Shown: one piece after another, positions 8,058-15,972 of the stretch
How the letters are laid out: the number at the start of each line of letters is the position of its first letter
How positions within the stretch are numbered: position 1 is the first letter of the stretch
Assembly: GCF_029051645.1 (NCBI RefSeq)
Contig: NZ_JAACFS010000006.1
Span: 124,001-188,000, forward strand
Length of the DNA: 64,000 nucleotides
Direction: 5' to 3'
From: Bradyrhizobium sp. CSA112
GTDB taxonomy: Bacteria > Pseudomonadota > Alphaproteobacteria > Rhizobiales > Xanthobacteraceae
The notes under the pieces: model-generated
The model's input: the letters and a program-made list of their open reading frames with translations, nothing else
Databases searched by the model: none
What the model was told of the DNA's origin: nothing
Translations under genes and position numbers: made by a program

Positions 8058-8438
8058 ATGGCATACCAACCCAATCCGAACGATCCCCATCGTGCGGGCC
8101 GGAGTGAAGAGGAAATGCGGCGTCGCGATAATGAGCTGCAAGCCGATCCCCAGCTCGCCGAAGGTCCCGCCAGCGGCACCAAGGTCGCAATCTACGCCAT
8201 CGCCATCGCAGTTGTGCTGGGTGTCGTGTTCTACGGGCTGAATAACAACAGTGTGGACCAGGCGGGCACCACGCCGCCCAGCGAGACCGCGCAGCAGACC
8301 CAGCCGGCCAACCCTGCGGGACCTTCGGGCAAGACCAACACCGAGCCCGGCACGACCACGGGAGCAGCGACGACGAACCGTCCGACGCCGCCGTCTCCGA
8401 ACCCCACAGGTACGGAAGTCGATCGCAGCAAACAGTAA
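8058..8438 (+). CDS. Single-span membrane protein with Pro/Thr-rich tail, 126 aa
   Basis: ATG at 8058 follows GGAGG with 8 bases spacing. Residues 1-36 are hydrophilic and charged (AGRSEEEMRRRDNEL), residues 40-60 form one membrane span (KVAIYAIAIAVVLGVVFYGL), and the remaining half is a low-complexity Thr/Pro/Gly tail (PGTTTGAATTNRPTPPSPNP). Predicted topology is N-in with the tail in the periplasm. No enzyme motif. GGAAC, 16 bases, CATT (7991-8015) about 45 bases before the start may be a relaxed stress promoter. Seen also as a type in other rhizobia; function unknown. Confidence 0.7.
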   Translation: MAYQPNPNDPHRAGRSEEEMRRRDNELQADPQLAEGPASGTKVAIYAIAIAVVLGVVFYGLNNNSVDQAGTTPPSETAQQTQPANPAGPSGKTNTEPGTTTGAATTNRPTPPSPNPTGTEVDRSKQ

Positions 8439-8449
8439 AGGTCAATAAA

Positions 8450-8740
8450 AATGGCCCCAGCGCGAGGCATGCGCCGAGGCCAATATTACCTTCCTAACAG
8501 CGGGATAGGGGTAGTGGGTACCCCATCCGGCGTTCCGATAAAGCGGGAAAAGATTGGCAACCTCTGCCCAATAGGTGAACAGAACGCGGAAGATCGTTGA
8601 GCCCCGCAGCCCTGCGTCGGGGCCGTTCTTAGGAGCCTGCAGCGTTGCTGAGAGTCGAATCCATCGCTCCTGGGGATCGTGGAAACAAGCCGGGAGAAAG
8701 TGGCGCTCCCAGCTACCTCCGTGCTGGGACCGTTTCTCAT
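8450..8740. repeat. Cluster of three GGCC-CAGC type hairpins
   Basis: Minus-strand hairpin 8453-8482 (GGCCTCGGCGC with GCGCTGGGGCC, then ATTTTT), preceded on that strand by GGAAC, 16 bases, ACTA (8512-8536). Plus-strand hairpins at 8601-8623 (GCCCCG/CGGGGC, then CGTTCTT) and 8707-8729 (TCCCAGC/GCTGGGA, loop with CCTCC, then CCGTTTCTC) have no promoter match. They look like a mixture of one weak and two decayed copies of the small-RNA type at 4254. No protein gene is visible in 8439-8790. Confidence 0.4.
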
Positions 8741-8790
8741 CAGAGCGATCAGATACGCTCTACCACAACTTCCAAATAATTTGGTTGAAG

Positions 8791-8940
8791 TCACGGGCTG
8801 ACATATGCGAGCGCGGATAAACGCCCTCGCCGACCACCCGCCGTGATTCCCTGAAACACGACCGGGTCGCCGGCAGGCGTGAAGCCTGAGACGAGACCGA
8901 CGTGACCGCCGCCTCGGCGTCTTGTCACCACCGTCGCCCC
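8791..8940 (-). pseudogene. Remnant of a peptidoglycan-hydrolase-like (TIGR02594/CHAP type) gene
   Basis: The last about 50 codons read VGATVVTRRRGGGHVGLVSG, then FTPAGDPVV, resembling the 'GDIVVL.R...GHVGFV.G' block of NlpC/CHAP-like cell-wall enzymes (catalytic His of GHVG). The Cys-containing first half is missing, so it cannot be active. The recognition rests on one motif only. Confidence 0.4.
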
Positions 8941-9088
8941 GACCTCTGGTCGATCTGCGCGACCTCGGCCAGGTGATGGCACATATTGACGATCAGGACA
9001 TCGGACTGAGAGCACTTCACCGGATGCTCGGATGGGAGCGGCGATGTCAAAGCTCAACTGGCTCGCTGCGCCGTGTGTTACTTGCCTG

Positions 9089-10183
9089 CTAATAATTCTG
9101 CGTCGGTCCAACGCTACCGGCCATGCCAGCACCGCGAGCTCCCAATGGTTCGGCCGCTCCCGTCGTCGTGTCGCGTGCGGTCTGGTGCTCCATTTCGGCG
9201 TTCCGTTCGGCCCCGATCAGGATCACGATCGCAGACAACCAAATCCAGGTCATGAAGCCGATGACCGCACCCAAGGACCCGTAGGTCCGATTGAAGCTCC
9301 CAAAATTCGCAGCGTACCATGAGAATAGCATGGAGACCGCAATCCAAGCGAAAGCGGCGAACGCGCTCCCCCACGTGATCCACCTCCATCGCGGCTTCTC
9401 GCGCGATGGTCCGTAGCGATAAACAAGAGCAAGCGCCAACGTGAGGACGGCAAACAGCGCCGGCCAGCGACCGGCCCACACAAGAAGTTCTGTCAATTCC
9501 GACAAGCCTAGATACTTGAGTGCGGACGGCAGAACGACCAAAGCGGCGATGGCAACGAGCACGAAGACAATGCCGGCCGCGGTGAACGCAAGCGAGATGG
9601 CGTTCAGCTTGATGAGGCTTCGCGCCTCTGTTTCGGCGTACGCGACGTTGAGCGTGTCGAAGACCGACCTCATCGCCGCGTTCGCGCTCCACAAGGATAC
9701 GGCAAGTCCGACGATGAAGGTCAGCCCGAGCGTGCTGCCACGCTGGGATGCGACCCGGGTGAGTTCGTCCCGGATGACATCGATCGCGCCTCCTGGCAGC
9801 AGGCCCGACAGCTTCTCCAGGTGAACGGTGAGCGTTGCGGGGTCCGAGAACAGCCCATAGATCGCGACCAGGGCCGCGATGGCAGGAAATATGGCCAGCA
9901 GAGTGTAGAACGTCACGCCGGCGGCCAGAGCAATGATCCGATGTTCGGAGATATTGTGAAAAAACTGGAGCAGAATGTCCTTCCATCCGCGCGCTGAAAT
10001 CTCCGAGGGCGCGCTTGCGAGACGGCCGCGCCCTTCATCCGGTGCCCCCATATGATCGACTGGTACCGGCGACAGCCGCCGCGGCCGAAAGCCGGCTACG
10101 AACAGGGCTATGGTGGTCACGGTAGCCCAAATCGGCGGGCGGTCGTCTATCCGTGGAAGTTGCCCTTGGTCAGAGGGGCGCAT
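9089..10183 (-). CDS. YihY/BrkB family inner-membrane protein
   Basis: About 364 aa from the ATG at 10183, which overlaps the last 14 bases of the DUF3618 gene and therefore is the likely start. The body has six to seven membrane segments and the family stretch GVTFYTLLAIFPAIAALVA, SLWSANAAMRSVFDTLNVAY and YGSLGAVIGFMTWIWLSAIV. Family members were once called ribonuclease BN by mistake; they are membrane proteins, possibly transporters. It is the last gene of a four-gene operon read from the stress promoter at 12069-12093. The other paralog (41734-42630) is only distantly similar. Confidence 0.85.
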   Translation of the reverse strand: MRPSDQGQLPRIDDRPPIWATVTTIALFVAGFRPRRLSPVPVDHMGAPDEGRGRLASAPSEISARGWKDILLQFFHNISEHRIIALAAGVTFYTLLAIFPAIAALVAIYGLFSDPATLTVHLEKLSGLLPGGAIDVIRDELTRVASQRGSTLGLTFIVGLAVSLWSANAAMRSVFDTLNVAYAETEARSLIKLNAISLAFTAAGIVFVLVAIAALVVLPSALKYLGLSELTELLVWAGRWPALFAVLTLALALVYRYGPSREKPRWRWITWGSAFAAFAWIAVSMLFSWYAANFGSFNRTYGSLGAVIGFMTWIWLSAIVILIGAERNAEMEHQTARDTTTGAAEPLGARGAGMAGSVGPTQNY

Positions 10184-11225
10184 TTTCGGCCTTCCATGGT
10201 TGTCCTGTCCACTCGGGATCGGCCTGTTGCTCGGGCGCCAATTTGGCTTCATGGGCTTTGGCGTGTCCGGCCATCTCGTCCTTCGAGCCGCCCTCCCCCT
10301 TTCCTGCCAGCTGTTGGGCTTCGTCCTGGACTGCCTCAACGACGCGCTCGCCGGCCTCCTTCACGTCTTGGTACTGCTCCGACGCAACGTCCTGGGCGCG
10401 TTCCTTCACCCGATCGCTTGTCTGCCCCATCAGCTGATCTTCGGTTTCGGTCGCTGGCAGCAAAGCCCCGATCATTGCCCCGACCGCAACTCCAAGCCCC
10501 GTTAGCATCAGCGGCTGTTCGCGGCAGAGATCGAGAAAAGTGCTGCCCGTCCGCCACGTCCGTTGTCCGACGGCTTTCGTTGATTCCGAGAGCGTGGAGG
10601 CCGTTCGGCGTGCACTGTCGGCGGCCGCTTCGTATCCTGCGGCGGCGGAGCGCTGCACGGAGTCGGTCATGGATCCGGCAGTATCTCGCATTGCGCCGGC
10701 GGCATCGGAGGTGGCCTGCTGCGCCGACTCAGCCACCGAGCCGGCAGCTTCCCGCATGCTGCTCCCCGCCTCGGTGGCGGACTCTCTGGCGCGCTCGGCG
10801 GTCGAGCTGAGGTTCGCGCTCGCCTCCTTGCCGAGCCGGGATGCCGCGTCGCCCCATTCGCTCTTCTTGTCGGATGCCGTCCTGCTGGCGGCATCGGTCG
10901 CTTCGCGCATGCTGTCCGCTGCGTCCCCCGCGACATTACGCAGATGGTCTGCGGTCCCACGCATTAAGCCGCCGGCCGAAGTCCCGCGCGAGCCCAGCAT
11001 GAGCCACGCCAGACCGGCGCCGATCAGCGTCACCGGAAGCGGATTGCTGACGGTCTGGTCCTTCAAGTTCCGCATGAAGGCTGCGCCGGTGCCGCCGCTG
11101 ACGCGGTCGACCATTTGGTCGAGCACGTGTCCGGGAGTCATGCACGCGCGCAGCTCGTCCAGGGTGCTTGATATCTCGGCTCGGGTTTGCTCAGTCTCTC
11201 GTTCAAGCTGCTCGGCGTGGCTCAT
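10170..11225 (-). CDS. DUF3618 domain protein with long Ala-rich coiled region, 351 aa
   Basis: N-terminal DUF3618 motif: LERETEQTRAEISSTLDELR (residues 7-26) followed by a membrane-prone segment VTLIGAGLAWLML (66-78). Residues 90-240 are a repetitive Ala/Ser/Asp helix with recurring DxAxxMRExAxSx units, resembling LEA-type or apolipoprotein-like helices; a second hydrophobic segment LMLTGLGVAVGAMIGALLPA lies near 250-270. Probably an inner-membrane-anchored protein with a large helical domain at the membrane surface. It overlaps the gene before (23 bases) and after (14 bases), showing translational coupling. Function unknown; stress-induced by its promoter. Confidence 0.8.
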   Translation of the reverse strand: MSHAEQLERETEQTRAEISSTLDELRACMTPGHVLDQMVDRVSGGTGAAFMRNLKDQTVSNPLPVTLIGAGLAWLMLGSRGTSAGGLMRGTADHLRNVAGDAADSMREATDAASRTASDKKSEWGDAASRLGKEASANLSSTAERARESATEAGSSMREAAGSVAESAQQATSDAAGAMRDTAGSMTDSVQRSAAAGYEAAADSARRTASTLSESTKAVGQRTWRTGSTFLDLCREQPLMLTGLGVAVGAMIGALLPATETEDQLMGQTSDRVKERAQDVASEQYQDVKEAGERVVEAVQDEAQQLAGKGEGGSKDEMAGHAKAHEAKLAPEQQADPEWTGQPWKAENAPL

Positions 11226-11628
11226 GGTCCCGTCTCACTTGTTCCTTTGCCACCGATGCATCCCGCTGGAGCTGGTGGACGGTTTTGTTCGGCACAATAT
11301 TTTCGATTTTCAGTCGGCTGACGCCGATCAACAGGAGAACGATCCCGACGATCAAGACCGCTCCCCCGACCGAGAGAGCGGACCAATAGGACGCCATGCC
11401 GTAGCGGTCGGTGAGCGCGGCGACTCCCGCCTGAAGCAGGATGACCAGGGCGGGAATCAGGAGCGCGGCGCCTCCGACGATCAGGCCGAGACCTCGACCG
11501 ATGCTGAGTATGTTCTCCGACATCTCAGTGCGGGCGAGCTGGGTCTCTTTGCGAAGGAGCGTCGTCAGTTGGGAGAAGAGATCGCCGATGATTTCAGGTA
11601 CCGACCTCGGATGGTTCGAAAAGGGCAT
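11203..11628 (-). CDS. Phage-holin-like (DUF1469 type) membrane protein, 141 aa
   Basis: ATG at 11628 chosen because AGGAGA stands 6 bases before it. Residues 10-45 are an amphipathic helix (EIIGDLFSQLTTLLRKETQL) and two long membrane spans follow (GLIVGGAALLIPALVILLQAG; VGGAVLIVGIVLLLIGV). This is the pattern of the putative holin/ACT6 superfamily found beside DUF3618 genes in many rhizobia. Despite the name there is no sign of a phage. Second gene of the operon. Confidence 0.8.
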   Translation of the reverse strand: MPFSNHPRSVPEIIGDLFSQLTTLLRKETQLARTEMSENILSIGRGLGLIVGGAALLIPALVILLQAGVAALTDRYGMASYWSALSVGGAVLIVGIVLLLIGVSRLKIENIVPNKTVHQLQRDASVAKEQVRRDHEPRRAA

Positions 11629-11639
11629 GACGTCTCTCC

Positions 11640-11993
11640 TCAGGGTCGATTGTCGGCCGAGCTCTGTCGATTGTCGGCGGAGCTTTTGAGAAAGCGGGAG
11701 ATCGCGAATCCCGCGAGCACAGCGCCGCCGAAGATGGCCAGAGGCTCCTTGCGCCCGAAATCGTTGAGGGTCCTCATCAGATCCTCGACGCTGCGCCGTC
11801 GAAGCGCTCCGGCTCCTTCTTCGAGCCGCGAAGCCGCGGCGTGGACGAACTCGGCGGCCTTCGGCAATTGCTGCGTGAGCTCGTCGGCTGCGCCGTGGAC
11901 GGCTTTGGCCATCTCGTCGACGCGGTTCGCGCCGGTCTGCTTTTTCCGCTCGGCAGCCTGTTCGGCTTCGGTGATTGCGTCTTCTGCTTGCAT
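11640..11993 (-). CDS. Small membrane-anchored helical protein, first gene of the DUF3618 operon, 117 aa
   Basis: ATG at 11993 is preceded by GGAGG at 8 bases. A charged helix (MQAEDAITEAEQAAERKKQT), a segment of Ala-rich heptads, then a short C-terminal span (PLAIFGGAVLAGFAISRFL) and a directly repeated end (SSADNRQ SSADNRP). Similar to the nutrient-stress proteins that precede holin-like/DUF3618 pairs in rhizobia; no enzyme motif. A perfect EcfG promoter lies 76 bases upstream and probably drives all four genes. Confidence 0.7.
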   Translation of the reverse strand: MQAEDAITEAEQAAERKKQTGANRVDEMAKAVHGAADELTQQLPKAAEFVHAAASRLEEGAGALRRRSVEDLMRTLNDFGRKEPLAIFGGAVLAGFAISRFLKSSADNRQSSADNRP

Positions 11994-12068
11994 GCGAATT
12001 CCTCCCTCGGCGCTCAAGCCTCTGCGGCTCGAGCGGGCGCATTGTCCACTTGTTTCTTCAGCGGGCCA

Positions 12069-12093
12069 AACGCGAAAGGACCTGCGATGTTCC
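12069..12093 (-). promoter_or_regulatory. EcfG-type promoter of the DUF3618/YihY operon
   Basis: Minus strand GGAAC (12089-12093), 16 bases, CGTT (12069-12072). Nearest downstream gene starts at 11993. Confidence 0.8.
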
Positions 12094-12151
12094 TAGAAAG
12101 GTTTTGAGTGTATGCAGGCCGAGACCGCGCGCATCGCTCGATTGAAACTGG

Positions 12152-12505
12152 ATGGATCGTTCGGTCGAAAAGAAGCGAAAATCATCTTCCAAGAATCTCT
12201 TGGCTGGTGCGATCAAGCGGCGCCAGGCGGTCTTGTTCATTGGCGCGGGAGTCTCGATGGCCGTCGGGCTGCCTCCTGGCAGGACCCTGATAGACCATCT
12301 GTTAAAGGAACTCGAACTCGGTCCCGAGGTGATAGACGGTATGAATGACGGCTATCAAATGCTCGCCGAATTCTATCGGCTGAAGCAGGGTGGAATGGGC
12401 TCGTTAGCTGGCTCGATCACAACTGCAAATGGGTCGACGTTCGATGTCGGCGGCCAGCCGATCAGTCCTCAGGCCATCGGGCCGCTGGCGAAGGTCGAGC
12501 GCTGA
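12152..12505 (+). pseudogene. Chimera: SIR2-like N-terminus joined to the C-terminal end of a Rieske domain
   Basis: Residues 1-85 match the intact SIR2-like protein at 37196 almost residue for residue (IKRRQAVLFIGAGVSMAVGL; IDGMNDGYQMLAEFYRLKQG). After GGMGSL the similarity stops and the last 22 residues read FDVGGQPISPQAIGPLAKVE, which matches the end of the Rieske domain at about 31300 (FAIDGTPLNAPAIGPLAEVS). The catalytic Asn and His of the SIR2 fold and the Rieske Cys/His ligands are all missing. The junction lies near 12405. Open frame, but almost surely non-functional in either role. Confidence 0.75.
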
Positions 12506-12722
12506 CAACTGCTTCTGCGGCGGCTTGCGCTAAGCACCTTCCTATTTAGCCAATCGATCCGGCCGGCGGCCGATGGAGGAGCCCGTCTCCTTACCGGATT
12601 GGAACAGGGTTCGCTCTTCCGAATTGTGCTCTTTAGAGGAAGCGTATGGAGACTGCGCTGAAGGCGTGGCCCACGATGTGCCGCGCCTGCATTCCAGCCA
12701 ATTCATTAAGTAGGAGCGGGAC

Positions 12723-12797
12723 ATGCACCAGCTTATATATCTTGTTGGACTGATCGTAGTAATCCTCGCCATCCTTTCCTTCTTTGGGCTTCGTTGA
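12723..12797 (+). CDS. Tiny membrane protein, 24 aa
   Basis: MHQLIYLVGLIVVILAILSF and four more residues: a single membrane span. TAGGAG stands 8 bases before the ATG, and the next gene begins 10 bases after the stop, so the two are probably co-transcribed. GGAAC, 16 bases, AATT (12601-12625) may be a distant relaxed promoter. Very similar 24-28 aa peptides recur in rhizobia; role unknown. Confidence 0.55.
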   Translation: MHQLIYLVGLIVVILAILSFFGLR

Positions 12798-12807
12798 GCC
12801 AATTGCC

Positions 12808-13665
12808 ATGACCACGATCGAAGAGGAACGGATCTATCCCGGCCATATGGCAGCTCCAAGATATCTAGGCTGGACGCCTGCCATCGCAGGAGCGTTGATC
12901 GCAACGGCGCTTTCCGCCGTTCTGATCGCCTTCGGAACGGCCATCGGATTGGGCGTGGCATCCTCCGCGCCAACCTGGCGCGACGCCTCGGTGGCGCTTT
13001 GGCTGCTATCGGGCATCTATCTGATATTAGTGTCGCTGGTCAGTTTCGGCCTCGGCGGCTACGTCGCCGGCCGCATCCGAACGACCATGCCTGCCGCTGA
13101 TGGTGATATCGAGTTCAGGAACGGCCTCCACGGCCTGGCTGCCTGGGCCATCGCCGTCGTCATGACCGTGCTCATCACCGCTCTGGTCGGAAGCGCGACC
13201 CTCGCGCGTGCGCCTTCCACCCAAACCGTGCACGCCGCCAGCGCGGCGGAGCCGATGTTGAGTTACGAACTCGACCGGCTGTTCCGTCCGGCGCGACGAA
13301 CGCCCAATGCCGAGACGGCGATGGAGCGTGCCGAAGCCGGACGAATCCTGCTCGCCTCCTCCAGCCACAGCGGTGTCGCGGCCGAGGACCGCGCTTATCT
13401 GGTGCACCTGGTGAACGGCGTTACCGGGCTGGCTGGCCCCGACGTCGAACGCCGCGTCGATAATATCATCGCCAGCGCCAAGAGCGCCATTGCCCGTTCG
13501 CGGCGCAGCGCCATCATCGCGGCATTTTCGGTCGCGGCTTCAATATTGCTTGGAGCCGTGGTGGCGTGGTTCGCGGCCTGCGAGGGCGGTCGCCATCGCG
13601 ATGGCGCGGGGCCGGGCTGGCTGACAAATCGTCCTTTGACAGCAAGAGAACAAGGTATCCCGTGA
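12808..13665 (+). CDS. Integral membrane protein, about 285 aa, unknown
   Basis: ATG at 12808 chosen for its position 10 bases after the tiny gene and because the protein starts MTTIEEERIYPGHMA. Membrane spans lie near residues 28-52 (AIAGALIATALSAVLIAFGT), 65-88 (WLLSGIYLILVSLVSFGLGG), 108-130 (AAWAIAVVMTVLITALVG) and 240-262 (AIIAAFSVAASILLGAVVAW). Between the third and fourth there is a periplasmic or cytoplasmic domain of about 100 residues without known motif. The architecture (three N-terminal spans, soluble loop, one C-terminal span) is shared by the gene at 36174-36788, a likely distant paralog. Confidence 0.65.
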   Translation: MTTIEEERIYPGHMAAPRYLGWTPAIAGALIATALSAVLIAFGTAIGLGVASSAPTWRDASVALWLLSGIYLILVSLVSFGLGGYVAGRIRTTMPAADGDIEFRNGLHGLAAWAIAVVMTVLITALVGSATLARAPSTQTVHAASAAEPMLSYELDRLFRPARRTPNAETAMERAEAGRILLASSSHSGVAAEDRAYLVHLVNGVTGLAGPDVERRVDNIIASAKSAIARSRRSAIIAAFSVAASILLGAVVAWFAACEGGRHRDGAGPGWLTNRPLTAREQGIP

Positions 13666-13783
13666 ATGGAGGCGGCTGCCACGCGGCTGCAAGGCGATGT
13701 TCACGAGCCCGAACACGATACGATTCGCAGAGGCGATGGCTCCGGCACCCTTCATCTCTGGTCGGACCTGTTGCGCGAATTCA

Positions 13784-13808
13784 GGAACGTCTATTCGAGG
13801 AAGCCGTT
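13784..13808 (+). promoter_or_regulatory. EcfG-type promoter without an intact gene
   Basis: GGAAC, 16 bases, CGTT. It stands 31 bases before the broken reading frame 13839-14003, so the gene it once served seems to have lost its start. Confidence 0.6.
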
Positions 13809-13838
13809 CTGGACGGTCAGGCGCTTCGGTCGCATTGA

Positions 13839-14098
13839 CGCTTTACCTGCAAGATCGCAGGCAAGGAAGACGTCCTGCGTTTGCAGCGTGCGCTGCGGGC
13901 GCTGGAGAGTGCCAGGAGCTCTCTCAAGCAATGTGGCAAAACCGGTTCGGTGAAAGCAGATCCGGCGCTCTCCGAGAGCGTCAATGTGCTCCGACGCGAG
14001 TGAAGAAAATGCGAAAGCTGGCTCGAGGAATTCTGCGGGGGCGAAACCAGCTACGGGAAAGCGCGGCGGGCGCTACCGCAGAGCCGATCGACCCATAG
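13839..14098 (+). pseudogene. Broken helical protein gene, unknown
   Basis: Codons 13839-14003 read RFTCKIAGKEDVLRLQRALR and continue ESARSSLKQCGKTGSVKADP, clearly protein-like, but no start codon precedes them. After the TGA a shifted frame gives VKKMRKLARGILRGRNQL and ends at 14098, which reads as a natural continuation. Suggests a short coiled protein of about 85 residues with a lost start and one frameshift. No family recognised. 13666-13838 holds nothing else apart from the promoter. Confidence 0.35.
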
Positions 14099-14165
14099 CT
14101 TCAGCGGCGCCCGCTCTTCGAGCCAGTGCAAAGGGTGGCGTTGTCTGACAGCTTATGCCCCTCAG

Positions 14166-14190
14166 GGAACCCCCTTTGATCAGAAAAGTT
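14166..14190 (+). promoter_or_regulatory. Relaxed EcfG-like promoter (AGTT form) of topoisomerase IB
   Basis: GGAAC, 16 bases, AGTT, ending 26 bases before the GTG start. Confidence 0.55.
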
Positions 14191-14216
14191 CATTTGGAGG
14201 CAGGATAGGAGGCGAT

Positions 14217-15425
14217 GTGTCGCTGGTCGAGCCACCGGATAGCGCGCAGGCGATCGTCGACCCGCGGGATGCCGCCGAATCTGCGGGCCTGAGTTATGTT
14301 TCCGACGAACGGCCCGGTATTCGGCGCAAGAAGGCGGGGACGGGATTCAGTTACACACGACCCGACGGCTCGAGGCTCGAGCCTGACGCGCTGAAGCGGA
14401 TACGGGCACTCGCGATCCCGCCCGCCTGGACTGACGTGTGGATCTGCCCGTTCCCGGATGGCCACATCCAAGCAACCGGGCGTGACGCAAAGGGTCGCAA
14501 GCAATATCGCTACCATGCGCGCTTCCGCGAGGTGCGGGAAAGCACGAAGTACGAGCATGTGGTCGCATTTGCAGACGCCCTGCCTTCCATTCGAGAAACA
14601 GTACGCGAGCACATGGCATTGCGCGGTCTGCCGCGCGAAAAAGTTATGGCAACCGTCGTACATCTCTTGGAGACCACGTCGATACGTGTAGGGAATGACG
14701 ATTACGCCAGGCAGAACAACAGCTATGGCCTGACCACGTTGAAGAACCGGCACGTGGCCATCGAGGGAAACGAGGTCCGTTTCCGATTCACTGGTAAGGG
14801 CGGCAAACAATGGTCGCTGCACGTACGAGACCGGCGTCTCGCCAAGATCATTCGGGCCTGTCAGGAGCTCCCCGGGCAGGAGCTCCTTCAGTACATCGAT
14901 GAACAAGGCAATTGCCAGGATGTCACATCAACCGATGTGAATGAGTATCTCAAGGCAATTACCGGTAAAGACATTACGGCAAAGGATTTCCGAACCTGGG
15001 CGGGGACGGTGCTGGCGGCCATGGCCTTGAGCGAACTTGAGAGCTTCGACAGTGCCGCTCAGGCCAAGCGCAATCTTCGCAGCGCGATCGAAAAAGTCTC
15101 CGCAAGTCTCGGCAACACGCCGACGATCTGCAGGAAGTGCTACATCCATCCGGAAGTGCTGAACGCCTACATGGACGGAAACCTGGTCCTCGAGATCAAG
15201 TTACAAGCCGAGAGCGAGCTTCGGAGCGCTGTCGAAAATCTGAAGCCGGAGGAAGCCGCCGTGCTCGCGTTACTGCGCGCCTGGCTCGCCAAAGTGGCCG
15301 AGCAGCCGAAGAGCGCCGATCCCAACGTGTTGTCTGGCAAGCGGGAGGCGCTCCACAACCACGGGCCACGTGCCATGCCGAAGATCGAGAGCAAGAGCGG
15401 CGATGCATGCAAAGCCTTCCGATGA
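14217..15425 (+). CDS. DNA topoisomerase IB (poxvirus/bacterial type), 402 aa
   Basis: Relaxes supercoils by nicking one strand through a 3'-phosphotyrosyl bond. The active-site tyrosine is about residue 309 in CRKCYIHPEVLNAY; the catalytic Arg/Lys residues fall in TTSIRVGNDDYARQNNSYGL (about 160-180), FTGKGGKQWS and the block DFRTWAGTVLAA, all standard for bacterial TopIB. N-terminal domain GIRRKKAGTGFSYTRPDGS is also conserved. GTG at 14217 has AGGAGG 4 bases upstream; an ATG at 14215 is out of frame. A relaxed stress promoter precedes it. Rhizobia often carry this enzyme in stress regions with ligase genes, consistent with the surrounding ligase remnants. Confidence 0.93.
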   Translation: MSLVEPPDSAQAIVDPRDAAESAGLSYVSDERPGIRRKKAGTGFSYTRPDGSRLEPDALKRIRALAIPPAWTDVWICPFPDGHIQATGRDAKGRKQYRYHARFREVRESTKYEHVVAFADALPSIRETVREHMALRGLPREKVMATVVHLLETTSIRVGNDDYARQNNSYGLTTLKNRHVAIEGNEVRFRFTGKGGKQWSLHVRDRRLAKIIRACQELPGQELLQYIDEQGNCQDVTSTDVNEYLKAITGKDITAKDFRTWAGTVLAAMALSELESFDSAAQAKRNLRSAIEKVSASLGNTPTICRKCYIHPEVLNAYMDGNLVLEIKLQAESELRSAVENLKPEEAAVLALLRAWLAKVAEQPKSADPNVLSGKREALHNHGPRAMPKIESKSGDACKAFR

Positions 15426-15495
15426 GGAACCCGAACCGTCCTTCCTCCTCAAGCCGCCGATCCAGCAAGCGAAGAAAACGGCCGACCGTCTCTGA
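15403..15495 (+). CDS. Possible 30 aa ORF overlapping the end of topoisomerase IB
   Basis: MHAKPSDEEPEPSFLLKPPI and ten more residues. Starts inside the last codons of the preceding gene in another frame. Composition is protein-like (acidic start, KPPIQQAKK) but there is no ribosome site, so it may be a remnant. Confidence 0.25.
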   Translation: MHAKPSDEEPEPSFLLKPPIQQAKKTADRL

Positions 15496-15720
15496 TTGCC
15501 GTTGCGCCAGGGCGGCGGAACACGTGGGAAGCCGCTGACCTGCCAATTCGAAGCCCTGCCCTGTGTTAGCAGCCGGAGCGGGCGATGGGCCAAGGGACTC
15601 GTCCGGCAGGAGTGATCTCGATGCTGATGATGAAGAACGAACGGCGGCCGGCCCTCCAGACGCTACGCGGCTGGGCAATCTCGGTGCTGCAGTAGACAAG
15701 CGCGCGAGGAGTACGGCTGG

Positions 15721-15882
15721 ATGAAGGACCGTGCAGATCCGCATTCCCGCGAGATGGCGCTGATCGTCGCGTGCCAGGATCCACCCTTTGGCGTTTCACC
15801 GAACGAAGCTCTTGCACCGGTCAAGGACGACCTTGACTCGAATGGCGACACACGCCCGGCGTGTCTGCCCGATTGGGGCTAG
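15721..15882 (+). pseudogene. Fragment of an unknown gene, 53 codons
   Basis: MKDRADPHSREMALIVACQD followed by PPFGVSPNEALAPVKDDLD. The frame stays open upstream for several codons (REEYGW), which suggests that this is the 3' end of a larger gene. No family recognised. The remaining bases 15496-15972 carry nothing else I can support. Confidence 0.3.
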
Positions 15883-15972
15883 GCTACTTCCCGCTTCTCA
15901 CCGATTCCCCGGGGCCGGTCGACCGGTTCTTCGACGACTCAATTGGCAACTGGGAATGAGCGCTGCCTAGCG

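Noticed and set aside
10540..12096. A 518-codon plus-strand open frame opposite the DUF3618 operon
   Set aside because: It is antisense to three well supported overlapping genes, Ser/Ala/Arg-rich without domain, and explained by the codon bias of the true genes in high-GC DNA.
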